In this document: positions 40,751 through 49,907 of the stretch, piece by piece
Layout: each line of letters opens with the position of its first letter
Position numbering within the stretch: position 1 is the first letter of the stretch
NCBI GenBank assembly: GCA_040506195.1
Contig: JBEVXH010000005.1
Location: 310,001 to 374,000, forward strand
DNA length: 64,000 nt
DNA from: Thiodiazotropha sp040506195
Lineage (GTDB): Bacteria > Pseudomonadota > Gammaproteobacteria > Chromatiales > Chromatiaceae
Direction of reading: 5' to 3'
Notes under the pieces: generated by a model
What the model was told of the DNA's origin: nothing
Databases searched by the model: none
The model's input: only the letters and a program-made list of their open reading frames with translations
Translations under genes and position numbers: made by a program

Positions 40751-41440
40751 ATGCCTGCGTGCTGTTCTTCAGGTCACTGTTCATCTGACCACGTATCTGT
40801 CGATCCTCGATTCCGCAAGGCGTTGTGGGTGGCCCTGATCGTAAACACCATCATGTTCGCGGTGGAGATTGCGGGCGGCCTGCATGCCGGATCCGTGTCC
40901 CTGCTGGCGGATGCGGTCGACTTCGCAGGTGATGCCGTGAACTATGCGTTGTCGTTGACCGTGTTGTCATTGGGATTGATGTGGCGGGCCCGGGCGGCTC
41001 TGGTAAAGGGTTTGACGATGGGGGGATACGGCCTGTTCGTGCTGGGCAAAAGCGCTTGGGTGGCCCTGTACGGTGTCGCACCCGAACCCTATACCATGGG
41101 CGTCATCGGTTTACTGGCGTTGAGCGCCAACCTGAGTGTAGCGTTGATGCTTTACACCTTCCGTGATGGGGATGCCAACATGCGCTCTGTATGGTTGTGC
41201 AGCCGTAATGACGCGATCGTCAATTTGACCATCATCGTTGCCGCTTTGGGGGTCCTGGGTTCCGGGACGCGCTGGCCGGATCTGATTGTCGCTGTAATGA
41301 TATCCAGTCTTGCGTTGACCTCCGCGTTTACAGTGGTTCGCCAAGCACGCAAGGAGATCGCCATGGCGATGACGTTTCCAGTCGCCGCGAGTATGCCGGA
41401 TCGTATCCTAGACAACGAAGCCGAAGATTTACGTGCCTAG
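40751..41440 (+). CDS. Cation diffusion facilitator-type metal exporter
   Basis: 229 residues, six membrane helices, Cys/His-rich start (PACCSSGHCSSDH). Helix 2 has the CDF metal site region LLADAVDFAGDAVNYAL and helix 5 LCSRNDAIVNLTII, where the usual HD pair reads ND. It lacks the long cytosolic C-terminal domain of typical CDF proteins. Controlled by the adjacent CadR/PbrR-type regulator, so Cd, Pb or Zn export is the likely role. Confidence 0.8.
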   Translation: MPACCSSGHCSSDHVSVDPRFRKALWVALIVNTIMFAVEIAGGLHAGSVSLLADAVDFAGDAVNYALSLTVLSLGLMWRARAALVKGLTMGGYGLFVLGKSAWVALYGVAPEPYTMGVIGLLALSANLSVALMLYTFRDGDANMRSVWLCSRNDAIVNLTIIVAALGVLGSGTRWPDLIVAVMISSLALTSAFTVVRQARKEIAMAMTFPVAASMPDRILDNEAEDLRA

Positions 41441-41540
41441 ACGAATATGATGCTCGAGCTGCAAATCATTTCAGCCTGTCGCTTGCCTCCCAGTCGGTGC
41501 ATTCCTATAATTTATGGATATTGATTATTTTCGGATTCGC

Positions 41541-41774
41541 ATGTAGCGCAGACTCATCATTCTTTGGCTGATCCTCTCCATTCACGGTTACGGAATGGCT
41601 GTTGCCGCCGATACGCGTCATGAAACCCTGGCCGGATCCGGCATGAACAATCATGCATTAGCCGGTTTGGCGGGACATCCAGACAATCCTGTCAACGAAA
41701 ATATGCTGGGTGGCAAGGAAGAGGCGCTGGGACAGATCAGCTCATCTCAACAAAATCATTTACTACGTTGGTAG
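41541..41774 (+). pseudogene. Small exported protein with an amber codon at position 2
   Basis: ATG at 41541 is followed at once by TAG, then an open frame RRLIILWLILSIHGYGMAVAA, which is a textbook signal peptide, and a ~55-residue His/Asn/Gly-rich mature part (HETLAGSGMNNHALAGLAGH..., GGKEEALGQ) up to TAG at 41772. A single A-to-T change (AAG to TAG) would explain it. No other start upstream of the signal peptide is in frame. Family unknown. It could still be expressed by an internal non-ATG start. Confidence 0.5.
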
Positions 41775-41780
41775 TAATCA

Positions 41781-42560
41781 TCAGCTTTTCAGGCTTTTTA
41801 AATCGCTTGTCAGAGAGTCGAGCAAGTCGTATAGAAAGCTGATATATTTTTTGTCTTGATCTTCATCGAAGACAACGACGTTCAGTTGCTTCATTTTTTC
41901 GATGGCACCATTTGGATTGCTGGAGTAAATCTCATCGATCAATATTTCTGTATCCTTCAACATCTGCTTGTGGCCTTTTTGATGATCGATGAAATCGGGG
42001 TAACAGTGCTGTGACATGAACTGTTCTTCAAAAGCATGGTGCGATTCTATATGGCTATGGATCATTCCTAAGCTTTCTTTGATATCCTCCTGATTTGTCA
42101 TATTACATACATTCTTGATCTCGGTGCCGAGCTGAATGTGTTGCCGGTTGATCTCTTTGATATGGGCATCCAACCGTTTCCTGATGCAATTAAATACCTC
42201 TTGAATAAATCTACGCGGATCATAAGGCTTCAATATGGCGGCACAGACATTTTTCTTTGTTGTTTGCTGGAAAATGCTGGAGCTACTATGTGAGGTGAGT
42301 ACGAGTTTGGGTATTTTACTCCAGTCTGGTCGGCTCGACATGAGCTCCATCAGTCTACTTGCACCAATGTGGACATTTCCTTTTAGGGGAAGATCTGTGT
42401 CGATAATCACCAGGTCCGGGGGTTCGCTCTCGATGATCAGATTCCAGGCAGCTGGACCACATTCAGCTTTAGTGACCAGAAATTTTTCCGGTGCAAGCAT
42501 CAGATCGATCAGTTGAGAGTCAATGCCAGGCGGCTCAATCAGCAGAGTAGTGAAATGCAT
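41781..42560 (-). CDS. Response-regulator receiver domain fused to a hemerythrin-like domain
   Basis: 259 residues. Residues 1-125 form a receiver domain with the phospho-acceptor Asp54 (IIDTDLP), Ser/Thr in VLTSHSS and Lys in AILKPYDP; the acidic pair near the N-terminus is reduced to Glu9. Residues 130-255 match a bacteriohemerythrin: His in NRQHIQL, HHAFEEQ, HQKGH, but the last His of the HxxxxD motif is Phe (VVVFDEDQDKKY). It may thus bind iron in altered form. A kinase partner is not encoded nearby. O2/NO-sensing output via phosphorylation is a plausible guess. Confidence 0.78.
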   Translation of the reverse strand: MHFTTLLIEPPGIDSQLIDLMLAPEKFLVTKAECGPAAWNLIIESEPPDLVIIDTDLPLKGNVHIGASRLMELMSSRPDWSKIPKLVLTSHSSSSIFQQTTKKNVCAAILKPYDPRRFIQEVFNCIRKRLDAHIKEINRQHIQLGTEIKNVCNMTNQEDIKESLGMIHSHIESHHAFEEQFMSQHCYPDFIDHQKGHKQMLKDTEILIDEIYSSNPNGAIEKMKQLNVVVFDEDQDKKYISFLYDLLDSLTSDLKSLKS

Positions 42561-43317
42561 GGTCGAAGTCAGCCGTTCTACTTAATAATTTCATTATTAT
42601 AACGATATCATAAAATCGCATCTCCAGATTATATAAAAATGCAGGCCATTTGTTTATATGTTCTCGTCAATATAACGGCAGTATTTTTTTGAACATTATA
42701 TTATTCTGACAGCCAACAATTGAATAGGGATGAAACAGGAGTGGACATTAAATACGACCAAATTCCTGATTGAATTAACCTTGCTAAGTGTAGTCATGCT
42801 ACATGAGCGAATGATAACGCCGCTGGGCGGAAAAATAGCCTCAGCCCTTGGGGTGCGCCTTGATTGGCGCTTTTTCAGGTACAGCAGGGCCGATTGGAAT
42901 AGTGTTAACAGGCCCTAGAATATATCAGTGTACCTGAGATGGTTGCTGAAACTCAGCAGCAGGCAAAATTACGATTACAGGAAGAGGTGCGACAAGTTGC
43001 TGTCACCTAATGTGTAGGTGGCAGTAGTGCTTTTCATGTTCGATAATCTTCTGAATTGTCATGATTGATTACCGCATAGGTCCGAAACAAATCATCATTC
43101 CATTATGCAGGAGTTTCCCAGTGCATCACCACTATGGTGTGCTTTGATATGGCCACTTAATGCAGACCGTATGGAGGGTCGATCACGAATGCTTCATGCC
43201 CGATATTAGCATTGCCCCTTTGCCTATCGATGTTCCGCACGTTATTTTTTTTACTTATCCCTCAGAGCCTTCTCCGTTACTTCATGATGAAGATGAATGG
43301 CTTGAGCGACCAGTTGT
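42561..43317. other. Gene-poor region with possible gene remnants
   Basis: A 62-codon frame at 42730-42918 (TKFLIELTLLSVVMLHERM...) and a second frame to 43008 (QALEYISVPEMVAETQQQAKLRLQEE...) may be parts of one broken gene joined by a frameshift near 42910; I do not recognise it. A 41-codon frame at 43196-43321 has no ribosome site. The first 150 bases are very AT-rich. Confidence 0.4.
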
Positions 43318-43578
43318 TTAACCATGTATATTCAGGCTCGCGTGCCGAATAATCCCGTCTGGAAGCTTGTCTGGTAAGGGAGAAAACTCGAAGCGTTTGA
43401 CAGCACTCAGGGGAATGATATGCAAACTGCTGTCAGCTTCGATAACCAGGCGATCAGTAGTCATTGCATCATGCAGCTTGCTCATCTGATCGTATTGATC
43501 CTTGGCCTGCTTGGGAAAGGTGAACGTCTCACTGGAACCGTCCAGATAATGGACAGTTAAAAATCTACTGGCCTCCAT
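43318..43578 (-). CDS. Conserved-looking small protein of unknown function
   Basis: 86 residues from ATG 43578 with AGAGGTAC upstream; the frame is open to 43632 but the longer form has no ribosome site. Sequence begins MEASRFLTVHYLDGSSETFTFPKQAKDQ and has a beta-rich first half and a charged middle, ending FEFSPLPDKLPDGII. No signal peptide or membrane segment. It resembles the short single-domain proteins that bind nothing recognisable; no function can be proposed. Confidence 0.6.
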   Translation of the reverse strand: MEASRFLTVHYLDGSSETFTFPKQAKDQYDQMSKLHDAMTTDRLVIEADSSLHIIPLSAVKRFEFSPLPDKLPDGIIRHASLNIHG

Positions 43579-43892
43579 GATAGTACCTCTTGCGTGGTGT
43601 AAACTTGGATAATCAACAGCCGGAAGCATCACTGTTGATCTATTTATGTGTGATTAAGTTATTTATAATATTTTATAATTCCAAAAGGTCTCCACTGTAT
43701 GATTGTTGATTAGAGGCATACAACTATCGAAAAAAAACGCCTCTGATAATATGAGTATATCTACAATAGGTTCGTTTGTAAGATCTGTATTAAGAAAACC
43801 TGAAGAACATACTCAACCATAGTCAGCTCATGGAATAATTTGCGCACACATCCATCTACATTCAGAATCCACACTAGAAAGCGGAGTAAACT
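43579..43892. other. AT-rich intergenic region
   Basis: Divergent region between the small protein at 43578 and the exported protein at 43893. I see no gene, palindrome or FNR/DNR box; CGGAGT near 43880 is the ribosome site of the next gene. Confidence 0.5.
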
Positions 43893-44258
43893 GTGAAAAA
43901 TATTACCCTCCTCGGTTCTGCAGCCACACTGATTTTTTCTGTGTTATCAGCACATGGATTCGACCTGCATTTTCTGAAAAATTCACCGGCAAGGTATTTT
44001 ACGAAACAGGATTGGGACATTGCCAAAATGGCCACCAGGGACATACTGGAAAGCCGTGAATTGGGGGACAGTGTCATGTGGGATAATCCCGACTCCGGGA
44101 ATTCAGGCAAACTAACGATTTTGAAAGCAGGTAAAAGCAGCGGGAAACTTTGCAAAAAGCTCAAAATCACCAATCGTGCGAAAGGGCAGGAGCACACATC
44201 AAATTCAATATTTTGCAAGCAACCTGACGGGAAATGGAAAGCTGTAATAAATAAATAG
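43893..44258 (+). CDS. Exported protein with 17-kDa surface-antigen-like domain
   Basis: 121 residues from GTG with CGGAG upstream. A signal peptide (ITLLGSAATLIFSVLSAHG) precedes a domain with the pattern W-D-N-P-(D)-S-G-N-S-G, then K(L)CKKLKITNRAKG and a C-terminal FCKQPDGKWKAV; this layout is typical of the rickettsial 17-kDa surface antigen C-terminal domain. Two Cys could form a disulfide. Likely periplasmic or outer-membrane associated; role unknown. Confidence 0.65.
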   Translation: MKNITLLGSAATLIFSVLSAHGFDLHFLKNSPARYFTKQDWDIAKMATRDILESRELGDSVMWDNPDSGNSGKLTILKAGKSSGKLCKKLKITNRAKGQEHTSNSIFCKQPDGKWKAVINK

Positions 44259-44303
44259 CAAGTTAGGTTAACTTTATTACAATCTAACGGAGGCAGGGAA
44301 TCC

Positions 44304-44600
44304 ATGGCAATCACTCTGGCGTTCGATGTTTACGGTATTTTGACCAATACCCATGCAGTCGTGTCAGAGTTGAACGATCTGGTTCAGGACAAAGCAGAAG
44401 CCTTCTCACATAAGTGGCGGGAAAAAACAGTTGGAATACTCGTTTCGCCGCGGACTCATGCAAAACTACGTAACCTTGCCAAAAGGGAAATCGATTCCTT
44501 GGACGATTATGGCACTGAATAGGGTATAGGGATACAGGAAAAAAATACGGTGGACACCATAGCCGAATGCAACATTGAAATGATAGCATTCAGAGGCATC
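44304..44600 (+). pseudogene. Haloacid dehalogenase-like N-terminus broken by an A-run frameshift
   Basis: ATG 44304 opens with AITLAFDVYGILTNTHAVVSELN, the start of a type II (S)-2-haloacid dehalogenase with the nucleophile Asp8. At 44421-44428 the sequence GAAAAAACAG has one A too many: dropping it turns TVGILVSPRTHAK into QLEYSFRRGLMQNY, the conserved continuation. After about 44480 even the corrected frame decays. The gene is therefore a truncated, frameshifted remnant. A sequencing error cannot explain the loss of the C-terminal two-thirds. Confidence 0.7.
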
Positions 44601-44895
44601 CAACACATGTACCCTTGCAAGGTCCCATTGATTGGAAAGGTTTTTAGAATTAAAAATATTAGTTTTACAGATGATCTTGCGATTCATCGGTTTGTGAAAT
44701 TCAAAATACGTGCTGGTACAGTTCAACATGATCCTGATGAGGAATGAGGCACAGCTATTAAATGGATTGTGTTCACGCTCTCTACTGGTTTTGATTATAG
44801 AAACACTGGTCTTTATATCAGTAGAAATCGCAAATAAAATAACAGGTCATGATGATCTCAGTAGGAAGTTTTTAAGAGAAAGGATACAGACCACT
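44523..44895. other. Region without a supported gene
   Basis: It contains a 65-codon frame (44550-44747) with normal composition but no ribosome site, and the remains of the dehalogenase gene. No repeats or promoter elements recognised. Confidence 0.4.
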
Positions 44896-45870
44896 ATGTC
44901 GACTTTTCAATTACACATCGTATCTGTCATTTTGAAACATACTTGTCATCTATGCCTAACAATTGCGCTCGCTTTCTCTATCAATGTGCACGCTGATAGT
45001 CTTCCACAAAATAATATTGTCCGTCAGGACACCACTATTCCCGCTATCGCTGAATGTAAGAATGAAATTATTCCTGAAAAAACACTTAAAACGATCAAAC
45101 TCTCCGATCAGAATCAGTCACAATCAACACCACAAGTATACAAAGGAGACTTCAAATGCTTGTCAACGGTGAAGAACGTATACAGTGATTGGAAGCGTGG
45201 CAAAGCACTGTTGGTCGATATCAGGGATGTTAAATTATACAACAAGAACAAAATTCCTAATTCAATCAACCTACCGTTATACATGTTAAAGGTTAAAAAT
45301 AGTTTACAAAATAGGCCTCTTGTCCTTGTCAATAAAGGTACGCAACTGGCAATTTTGGAACAAAGCTGTCAGGCACTAAAAGAAAAAGGATTCAAGCAGA
45401 TAGCTGTCTTGCAGGATGGGTTGAAGGCATGGAGCGATGCAGGGTATCCCATCACCGGCGATAAGCTGGCGATTCAAGGTTTCAGCGACTTAACGCCTGC
45501 TGAATTGATGGGCATCATCAACGAGCGTGATTGGGTCTTTATTGACCTGGATCATTCCTCAAAAGCGTTACGCCACCTAATATCCGTTTCCAGTGTTATC
45601 GAATATTCAGAGGACTTAGCGTCACTGAGGGAAGAGCTGGCCGCCTTTAAGGCTACCAGAAAATCCGGTGTGATCACCGGCTTCCTCGTGATCAGTCAGG
45701 ACGGACGTCAAAACGGGATAATTAAGAAGCAGTTTCAGGATTTCGGAATAAAGGATGTTTACTACCTATCGGGTGGGGTAAGCGGGTTTAAGCGGTTTGC
45801 ACAAAAACATGCGGCCCAGGTAGAGCGTCTAAGAAAGGGTTTTCAGGTCAGGATGGGATGTAATGGATAA
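44896..45870 (+). CDS. Exported tandem rhodanese-like protein without catalytic cysteines
   Basis: 324 residues from ATG 44896; the frame is open further upstream (44710) but the signal peptide (LKHTCHLCLTIALAFSINVHA) fits this start. Two rhodanese folds follow: one with LLVDIRDVKLYNKNKIPNSINLPL and GLKAWSDAGYPITG, and a more divergent one with VFIDLDHSSKALRHL and YYLSGGVSGFKRFA. The active-site loop reads VLVNKGTQLA in the first and VISQDGRQNG in the second, so neither has the catalytic Cys. It probably binds rather than transfers sulfur. The next gene starts on its stop codon (TAATG). Confidence 0.75.
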   Translation: MSTFQLHIVSVILKHTCHLCLTIALAFSINVHADSLPQNNIVRQDTTIPAIAECKNEIIPEKTLKTIKLSDQNQSQSTPQVYKGDFKCLSTVKNVYSDWKRGKALLVDIRDVKLYNKNKIPNSINLPLYMLKVKNSLQNRPLVLVNKGTQLAILEQSCQALKEKGFKQIAVLQDGLKAWSDAGYPITGDKLAIQGFSDLTPAELMGIINERDWVFIDLDHSSKALRHLISVSSVIEYSEDLASLREELAAFKATRKSGVITGFLVISQDGRQNGIIKKQFQDFGIKDVYYLSGGVSGFKRFAQKHAAQVERLRKGFQVRMGCNG

Positions 45871-46069
45871 TGTTGTCGGTTAGACGGATTTCTCTCGTAG
45901 TTTTACTACTCGCACTAGTTTCTACTGTCGCTTACCTGATGTGGTTGCCTCAGCCGGTTGCAGAGGCAGACTATCCTATCGACAGAACGATCAAATATTC
46001 CCTAACGGTCAAAAACCCAACAAACCAACCCCTTCAAAATACTCCCGTTTGGCTCCATGCGCCTTTAAA
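45870..46069 (+). pseudogene. 5' part of a transglutaminase-like gene split by the transposon
   Basis: ATG 45870 overlaps the previous stop. It encodes an N-terminal signal anchor (ISLVVLLLALVSTVAYLMWL) and the start of a periplasmic domain (IKYSLTVKNPTNQPLQNTPVWLHAPL). The frame runs into the left end of the transposon and stops at 46106. Joining bases 45870-46069 to 56086-56773 gives one uninterrupted 295-residue protein. Confidence 0.9.
46065..46069. repeat. Left target-site duplication TTAAA
   Basis: TTAAA directly before the left inverted repeat, identical to 56081-56085. Confidence 0.92.
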
Positions 46070-46107
46070 GGGGCTTGAAGTCCAGCGGAACGATAACGTA
46101 CGCTAAG
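46070..46107 (+). repeat. Left terminal inverted repeat (IRL)
   Basis: GGGGCTTGAAGTCCAGCGGA... ends CGTACGCTAAG. It differs from the right repeat at four or five of 38 positions. The tnpA stop codon lies inside it, as in many Tn3 elements. Confidence 0.93.
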
Positions 46108-49100
46108 GCCATTCGTCCGGCTCCGATGGCTGCTTCAACGGTCTGAGTTGCCCATTAAGTACCTGTTCCGCGAGAGTAAACGAGTAGTGACCCAGCATGT
46201 TCACGTGCTTATGGCTGAGCGGGGACAATCTGGCTTCGTCATCTTCTTTCACATCCTCGCCTTGTTGCCTCAAGTGATCCAGGGCCGCCTGCATATAGAT
46301 TGTGTTCCACAGTACCAGCGCGTTGGTGACCAAGCCCAACGCACCAAGTTGATCTTCCTGGCCCTCACGGTACCGTTTCCGTATCTCACCGCGCTGCCCG
46401 TGGCAGATGGCTCGTGCTACAGCGTGACGGCCCTCGCCGCGATTCAACTGAGTAAGTATTCGCCGGCGGTAGTCCTCATCATCCACGTAGTTCAGCAGGT
46501 ACAGGGTTTTGTTGATACGACCTGCCTCAATGATGGCTTGGGCCAAGCTGGAAGGACGATCACTTTTCAGTAGCGATCGGATCAGCTCGGAGGCCTGCAC
46601 GGTACCCAGTTTGAGAGAACCGGCAATGCGCATCATGTCGTCCCAATGCTGCTCGATCCTATGCGTATTGACACAACTGCGGGCCAATTCATCCAATACA
46701 CCATAATTGGCAGTCTTGTCCACGCGCCAGAATACGGATTCACCGGCATCTGCCAGGCGCGGTGAAAACTGATAGCCCAACAGCCAGAACAGGCCAAACA
46801 CCATATCGCTGGTACCTGCGGTATCGGTCATGATCTCCACCGGGTTCAGTCCGGTTTGCTGCTCCAGCAGACCTTCCAGGACAAAGATGGAATCACGCAG
46901 CGTTCCGGGGACAACAATGCCGTGAAAGCCGGAGAATTGATCCGAGACGAAGTTGTACCAGGTAATCCCGCGGCTGGAGCCAAAGTATTTCCGGTTCGGT
47001 CCGGCATTGATGGTTCTGATGGGGGTGACGAATCGCATGCCATCGGCGGAAGCCACTTCACCGCCGCCCCATTTTCTGGCCAGGGATAGGGTGGACTGGT
47101 AGTCAACCAGTTTGGCGTTGGCCTTCACCAACGTTTCGGCCCGCAAGTAATTTTGGTTGACCCAGTTTAGCCGATGCCGAGTTAACGCGGGCACCTGGTA
47201 CTTGATCAGCGGCTCCAAACCGATGTTGCAGGCCTCCGCCAATAACACTGCGCAGAAGCTGATGGTCAGATCCTCAGCGCGGGCATTGGATTCACTGACA
47301 TGGGTAAATTCGTCGGCAAAGCCGGTATGGGCATGGATCTCAAGAAGCAGCTCGGTGAGATCCACACTGGGCAGTAATGCTTCAACCTGCTGGGATAGCA
47401 AGGCTAGACTGGATGGCTCATCGAGCTTGTCAAAGTGAGTGATCGTTAGTGTGGGTCGCTTACCAGACAGATCCAGTTCAACCGCCTTGTTGTCATCGAA
47501 GTTTTCCGCTACCTGTTTGTAAGTGGCATCCAGTTGGCATACCAGTCCATCGATGGCTTTCCTAGGATCCAGTGGATGACCGAGAGAGCGATATACCTGA
47601 ATGCGGTTAGCCTGCCATTCCTGGCCTTGCAACAGCTTGGCTCTCGGATCACCCCAACGATCACTAATCTCGACGTAAACATCACGGCGGCGCAGGCTGT
47701 CTTGCAGCTTATCAAGAAAGCACAGTGTATAGCCTCGTTTGGTCACTCTACCTTCTTTGTCGAACACCAAGCGTTTCCAGGGGTTGGACACAATATTCAG
47801 CGGGGCCTTTTCCAATAGCTGCTTACGCGATTCCAGCAGACCGGCTAGATACTGATGGGCTTCCAAAGTCGCCTTGCCTGCCGGGGCCGCTTTGAACTCG
47901 ATATCACGCAGTAATTTCGGCAAGAAGCGCCTGACTCGGCCATACTGCTCCACCATTTCATCCTGAAAGTTATTGTCATAGGGACGGGCCAGTTCATGGA
48001 CAGTGGCAATGGATTCAGCCAGTTGTTCACGTGGCATTCTGGCAAATATCGCCGATCTCAGCAGCTCGTCCTGCATGCTGTCATTGAGTATCAGAGCACA
48101 AACTTCCGCCAGGGCCAGTGCGGATTTATCCAGATCCTTCAGAGTCCTCAGCCGCTTTTTCTGGCCCAGCTTTTTCGCCTCCCCGGCGATATAGGTGATC
48201 AGTAAATCCAGCACGTCCAGGGCCTCATCGAGCGCGATGGTCTCATACGCTTTGGCGAAGGCCACCAAAATGGCAGTACGCTTACGCTCAGGCATGCGGG
48301 CTATTTTGTGCATTGAAATCATGCCTGCGTGACAGGCGATGTTTTTGAAGCGCACCGGCGGAATACCAGTAAAATCCAGTTCCTGCATACCGAAGGACTT
48401 CAGTTCCTGATACCGGTCAACCGCCTCATTGAATGCGGGACCACTGATGGTTACTGGTCCCTTGCGGTAGCGGTCAAAGCGGGAGGTTCTTGATCCTTCC
48501 GGGATCTGAAGTAACGACTCAAGTTTGACGGCCTGATCCCGTGTCGGTAACACTGACAACCGCTGCCATAAGCGGTTGGTGGCCCGTTCGCGCACTTCTG
48601 AAATCAATCGCGTCAATGTTGAGGCACCGGGCAAAAGGATTTTATGCTGGATGAGCCAGCCGGTAGCCAGATCGAATAGCAGGCTTGGCCTCTCGTTGCT
48701 AATCCAACTGCGCGTATAGAGTAAGCGGCTCAACCGGAACGACCACGGCCAGGTGAATTCACGATATTGGTACTGATTCCGGATCAAAGCAGCGTGTTCC
48801 CTCCGCGTGGTCTTCCGCTGTGCATAGGCGGATAATATTGAGACATCAGTAAGCTCAAGCTGTCGGGCGACAAACCATTGGGCGTTGACCGGCACTTGTG
48901 ATAGGTCGGAAAGAAAGGTCCCCAGAAACCGAACGCAGCCCAACTGCAAAGCGACACCGAATCGGTTTTGATTGCCACGCCGATTATTGATAAAGGCCTG
49001 GTCGGCTTCATCCAGGTGAAAGTAGCGGGCCAGCTGGACTTCATTCGGTTCACCAGAGAATTGGCCATAGCTGGCTTTCTGTTCCGAGGATAGAAAATCG

Positions 49101-49108
49101 ACGGGCAT
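46103..49108 (-). CDS. tnpA: Tn3-family transposase
   Basis: 1,001 residues, the normal TnpA length (about 1,000). The N-terminal DUF4158 part (FLSSEQKASYGQFSGEPNEVQLARYFHLDEAD) is followed by the C-terminal DDE domain, with IMTDTAGTSDMVFGLFWLLGYQFSPRL, and later WDDMMRIAGSLKLG and NRGEGRHAVARAICHGQRG. ATG 49108 is preferred (GAGGGA upstream); an in-frame ATG at 49138 has no site. It performs replicative transposition, leaving cointegrates for TnpR to resolve. Confidence 0.96.
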   Translation of the reverse strand: MPVDFLSSEQKASYGQFSGEPNEVQLARYFHLDEADQAFINNRRGNQNRFGVALQLGCVRFLGTFLSDLSQVPVNAQWFVARQLELTDVSILSAYAQRKTTRREHAALIRNQYQYREFTWPWSFRLSRLLYTRSWISNERPSLLFDLATGWLIQHKILLPGASTLTRLISEVRERATNRLWQRLSVLPTRDQAVKLESLLQIPEGSRTSRFDRYRKGPVTISGPAFNEAVDRYQELKSFGMQELDFTGIPPVRFKNIACHAGMISMHKIARMPERKRTAILVAFAKAYETIALDEALDVLDLLITYIAGEAKKLGQKKRLRTLKDLDKSALALAEVCALILNDSMQDELLRSAIFARMPREQLAESIATVHELARPYDNNFQDEMVEQYGRVRRFLPKLLRDIEFKAAPAGKATLEAHQYLAGLLESRKQLLEKAPLNIVSNPWKRLVFDKEGRVTKRGYTLCFLDKLQDSLRRRDVYVEISDRWGDPRAKLLQGQEWQANRIQVYRSLGHPLDPRKAIDGLVCQLDATYKQVAENFDDNKAVELDLSGKRPTLTITHFDKLDEPSSLALLSQQVEALLPSVDLTELLLEIHAHTGFADEFTHVSESNARAEDLTISFCAVLLAEACNIGLEPLIKYQVPALTRHRLNWVNQNYLRAETLVKANAKLVDYQSTLSLARKWGGGEVASADGMRFVTPIRTINAGPNRKYFGSSRGITWYNFVSDQFSGFHGIVVPGTLRDSIFVLEGLLEQQTGLNPVEIMTDTAGTSDMVFGLFWLLGYQFSPRLADAGESVFWRVDKTANYGVLDELARSCVNTHRIEQHWDDMMRIAGSLKLGTVQASELIRSLLKSDRPSSLAQAIIEAGRINKTLYLLNYVDDEDYRRRILTQLNRGEGRHAVARAICHGQRGEIRKRYREGQEDQLGALGLVTNALVLWNTIYMQAALDHLRQQGEDVKEDDEARLSPLSHKHVNMLGHYSFTLAEQVLNGQLRPLKQPSEPDEWP

Positions 49109-49152
49109 GCGGCGTCCCTCAACCACGCAGCTGTGCAAAAAGTAAGCAATTG

Positions 49153-49256
49153 CACTGTCTATTAATTTATAAGTTAGTGGACATCATAACGGGACCAGCT
49201 TACACTGTCTATTAATTCGTAAAAGCATCACTTAATAGACGAATTGTCTATAAATC
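49153..49256. other. res site between tnpA and tnpR
   Basis: TGTCTATTAATT occurs at 49156 and 49206, and TTAATAGAC-GAATT-GTCTATAAA forms a dyad at 49232-49253. Three such dyad-like subsites between divergent tnpA and tnpR are what a serine resolvase needs; promoters of both genes must also lie here. Confidence 0.75.
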
Positions 49257-49276
49257 GATTTAGGAGACAATTAGCC

Positions 49277-49825
49277 ATGCGACTTTTTGGGTATGCCCGC
49301 GTCTCAACCAGTCAGCAGTCCCTTGATGTGCAGGTAAAGGCGCTCAAGACCGAAGGTGTCAGGGCGAATCGGATATTTACCGACAAGGAGTCCGGTAGCC
49401 ATATGAACCGTGAAGGTCTCCAGATGCTCCGGCTCAAGGTAGAGGAAGACGATGTTATCCTGGTGAAAAAGCTCGACCGTCTGGGCCGAGATACAGCGGA
49501 CATGATCCAGCTCATCAAGGAATTCGACGACATGGGCGTAGCCATCAGGTTCCTGGATGATGGGATCAGTACCGAAGGGACGATGGGTAAGATGGTGATC
49601 ACTATCTTGTCAGCCGTAGCCCAAGCCGAACGACAACGGATACTGGAACGCACCAACGAGGGCCGCCTGGAAGCTAAGGCCAAGGGGGTCAAGTTTGGTC
49701 GCAAGCCAACGGTAGACAAAGCCAAAGTCCACAATCTTCATGGACAAGGAGTTGGTGCTACGGAGATTGCCAGACAGCTAAAGATAGGCCGCTCCACGGT
49801 ATATAAAATACTCTCATCCAACTAA
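49277..49825 (+). CDS. tnpR: Serine resolvase
   Basis: 182 residues from ATG 49277 with TAGGAG nine bases upstream. The catalytic Ser10 (FGYARVSTSQQSL) and the conserved KLDRLGRDTADM and AQAERQRILERTNEGR segments are intact; a helix-turn-helix DNA-binding end (GVGATEIARQLKIGRSTVYKIL) closes the protein. It resolves transposition cointegrates at the res site next to it. In-frame starts before 49277 lie in the res region and are less likely. Confidence 0.94.
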   Translation: MRLFGYARVSTSQQSLDVQVKALKTEGVRANRIFTDKESGSHMNREGLQMLRLKVEEDDVILVKKLDRLGRDTADMIQLIKEFDDMGVAIRFLDDGISTEGTMGKMVITILSAVAQAERQRILERTNEGRLEAKAKGVKFGRKPTVDKAKVHNLHGQGVGATEIARQLKIGRSTVYKILSSN

Positions 49826-49907
49826 AAACAGTGATATTCATAATCTCGTTCACCAATATGATTAAGTGCTTTTATGATTGCTTCGCCGAACACAGGCATG
49901 ATTACCC

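Noticed and set aside
43196..43321. A 41-codon frame with MPDISIAPLPID at its start.
   Set aside because: No ribosome site and convergent overlap with the small gene at 43318; could be chance.
44550..44747. A 65-codon frame after the dehalogenase remnant.
   Set aside because: No ribosome site, no family and it lies in a decayed region; kept only as an unsupported stretch.
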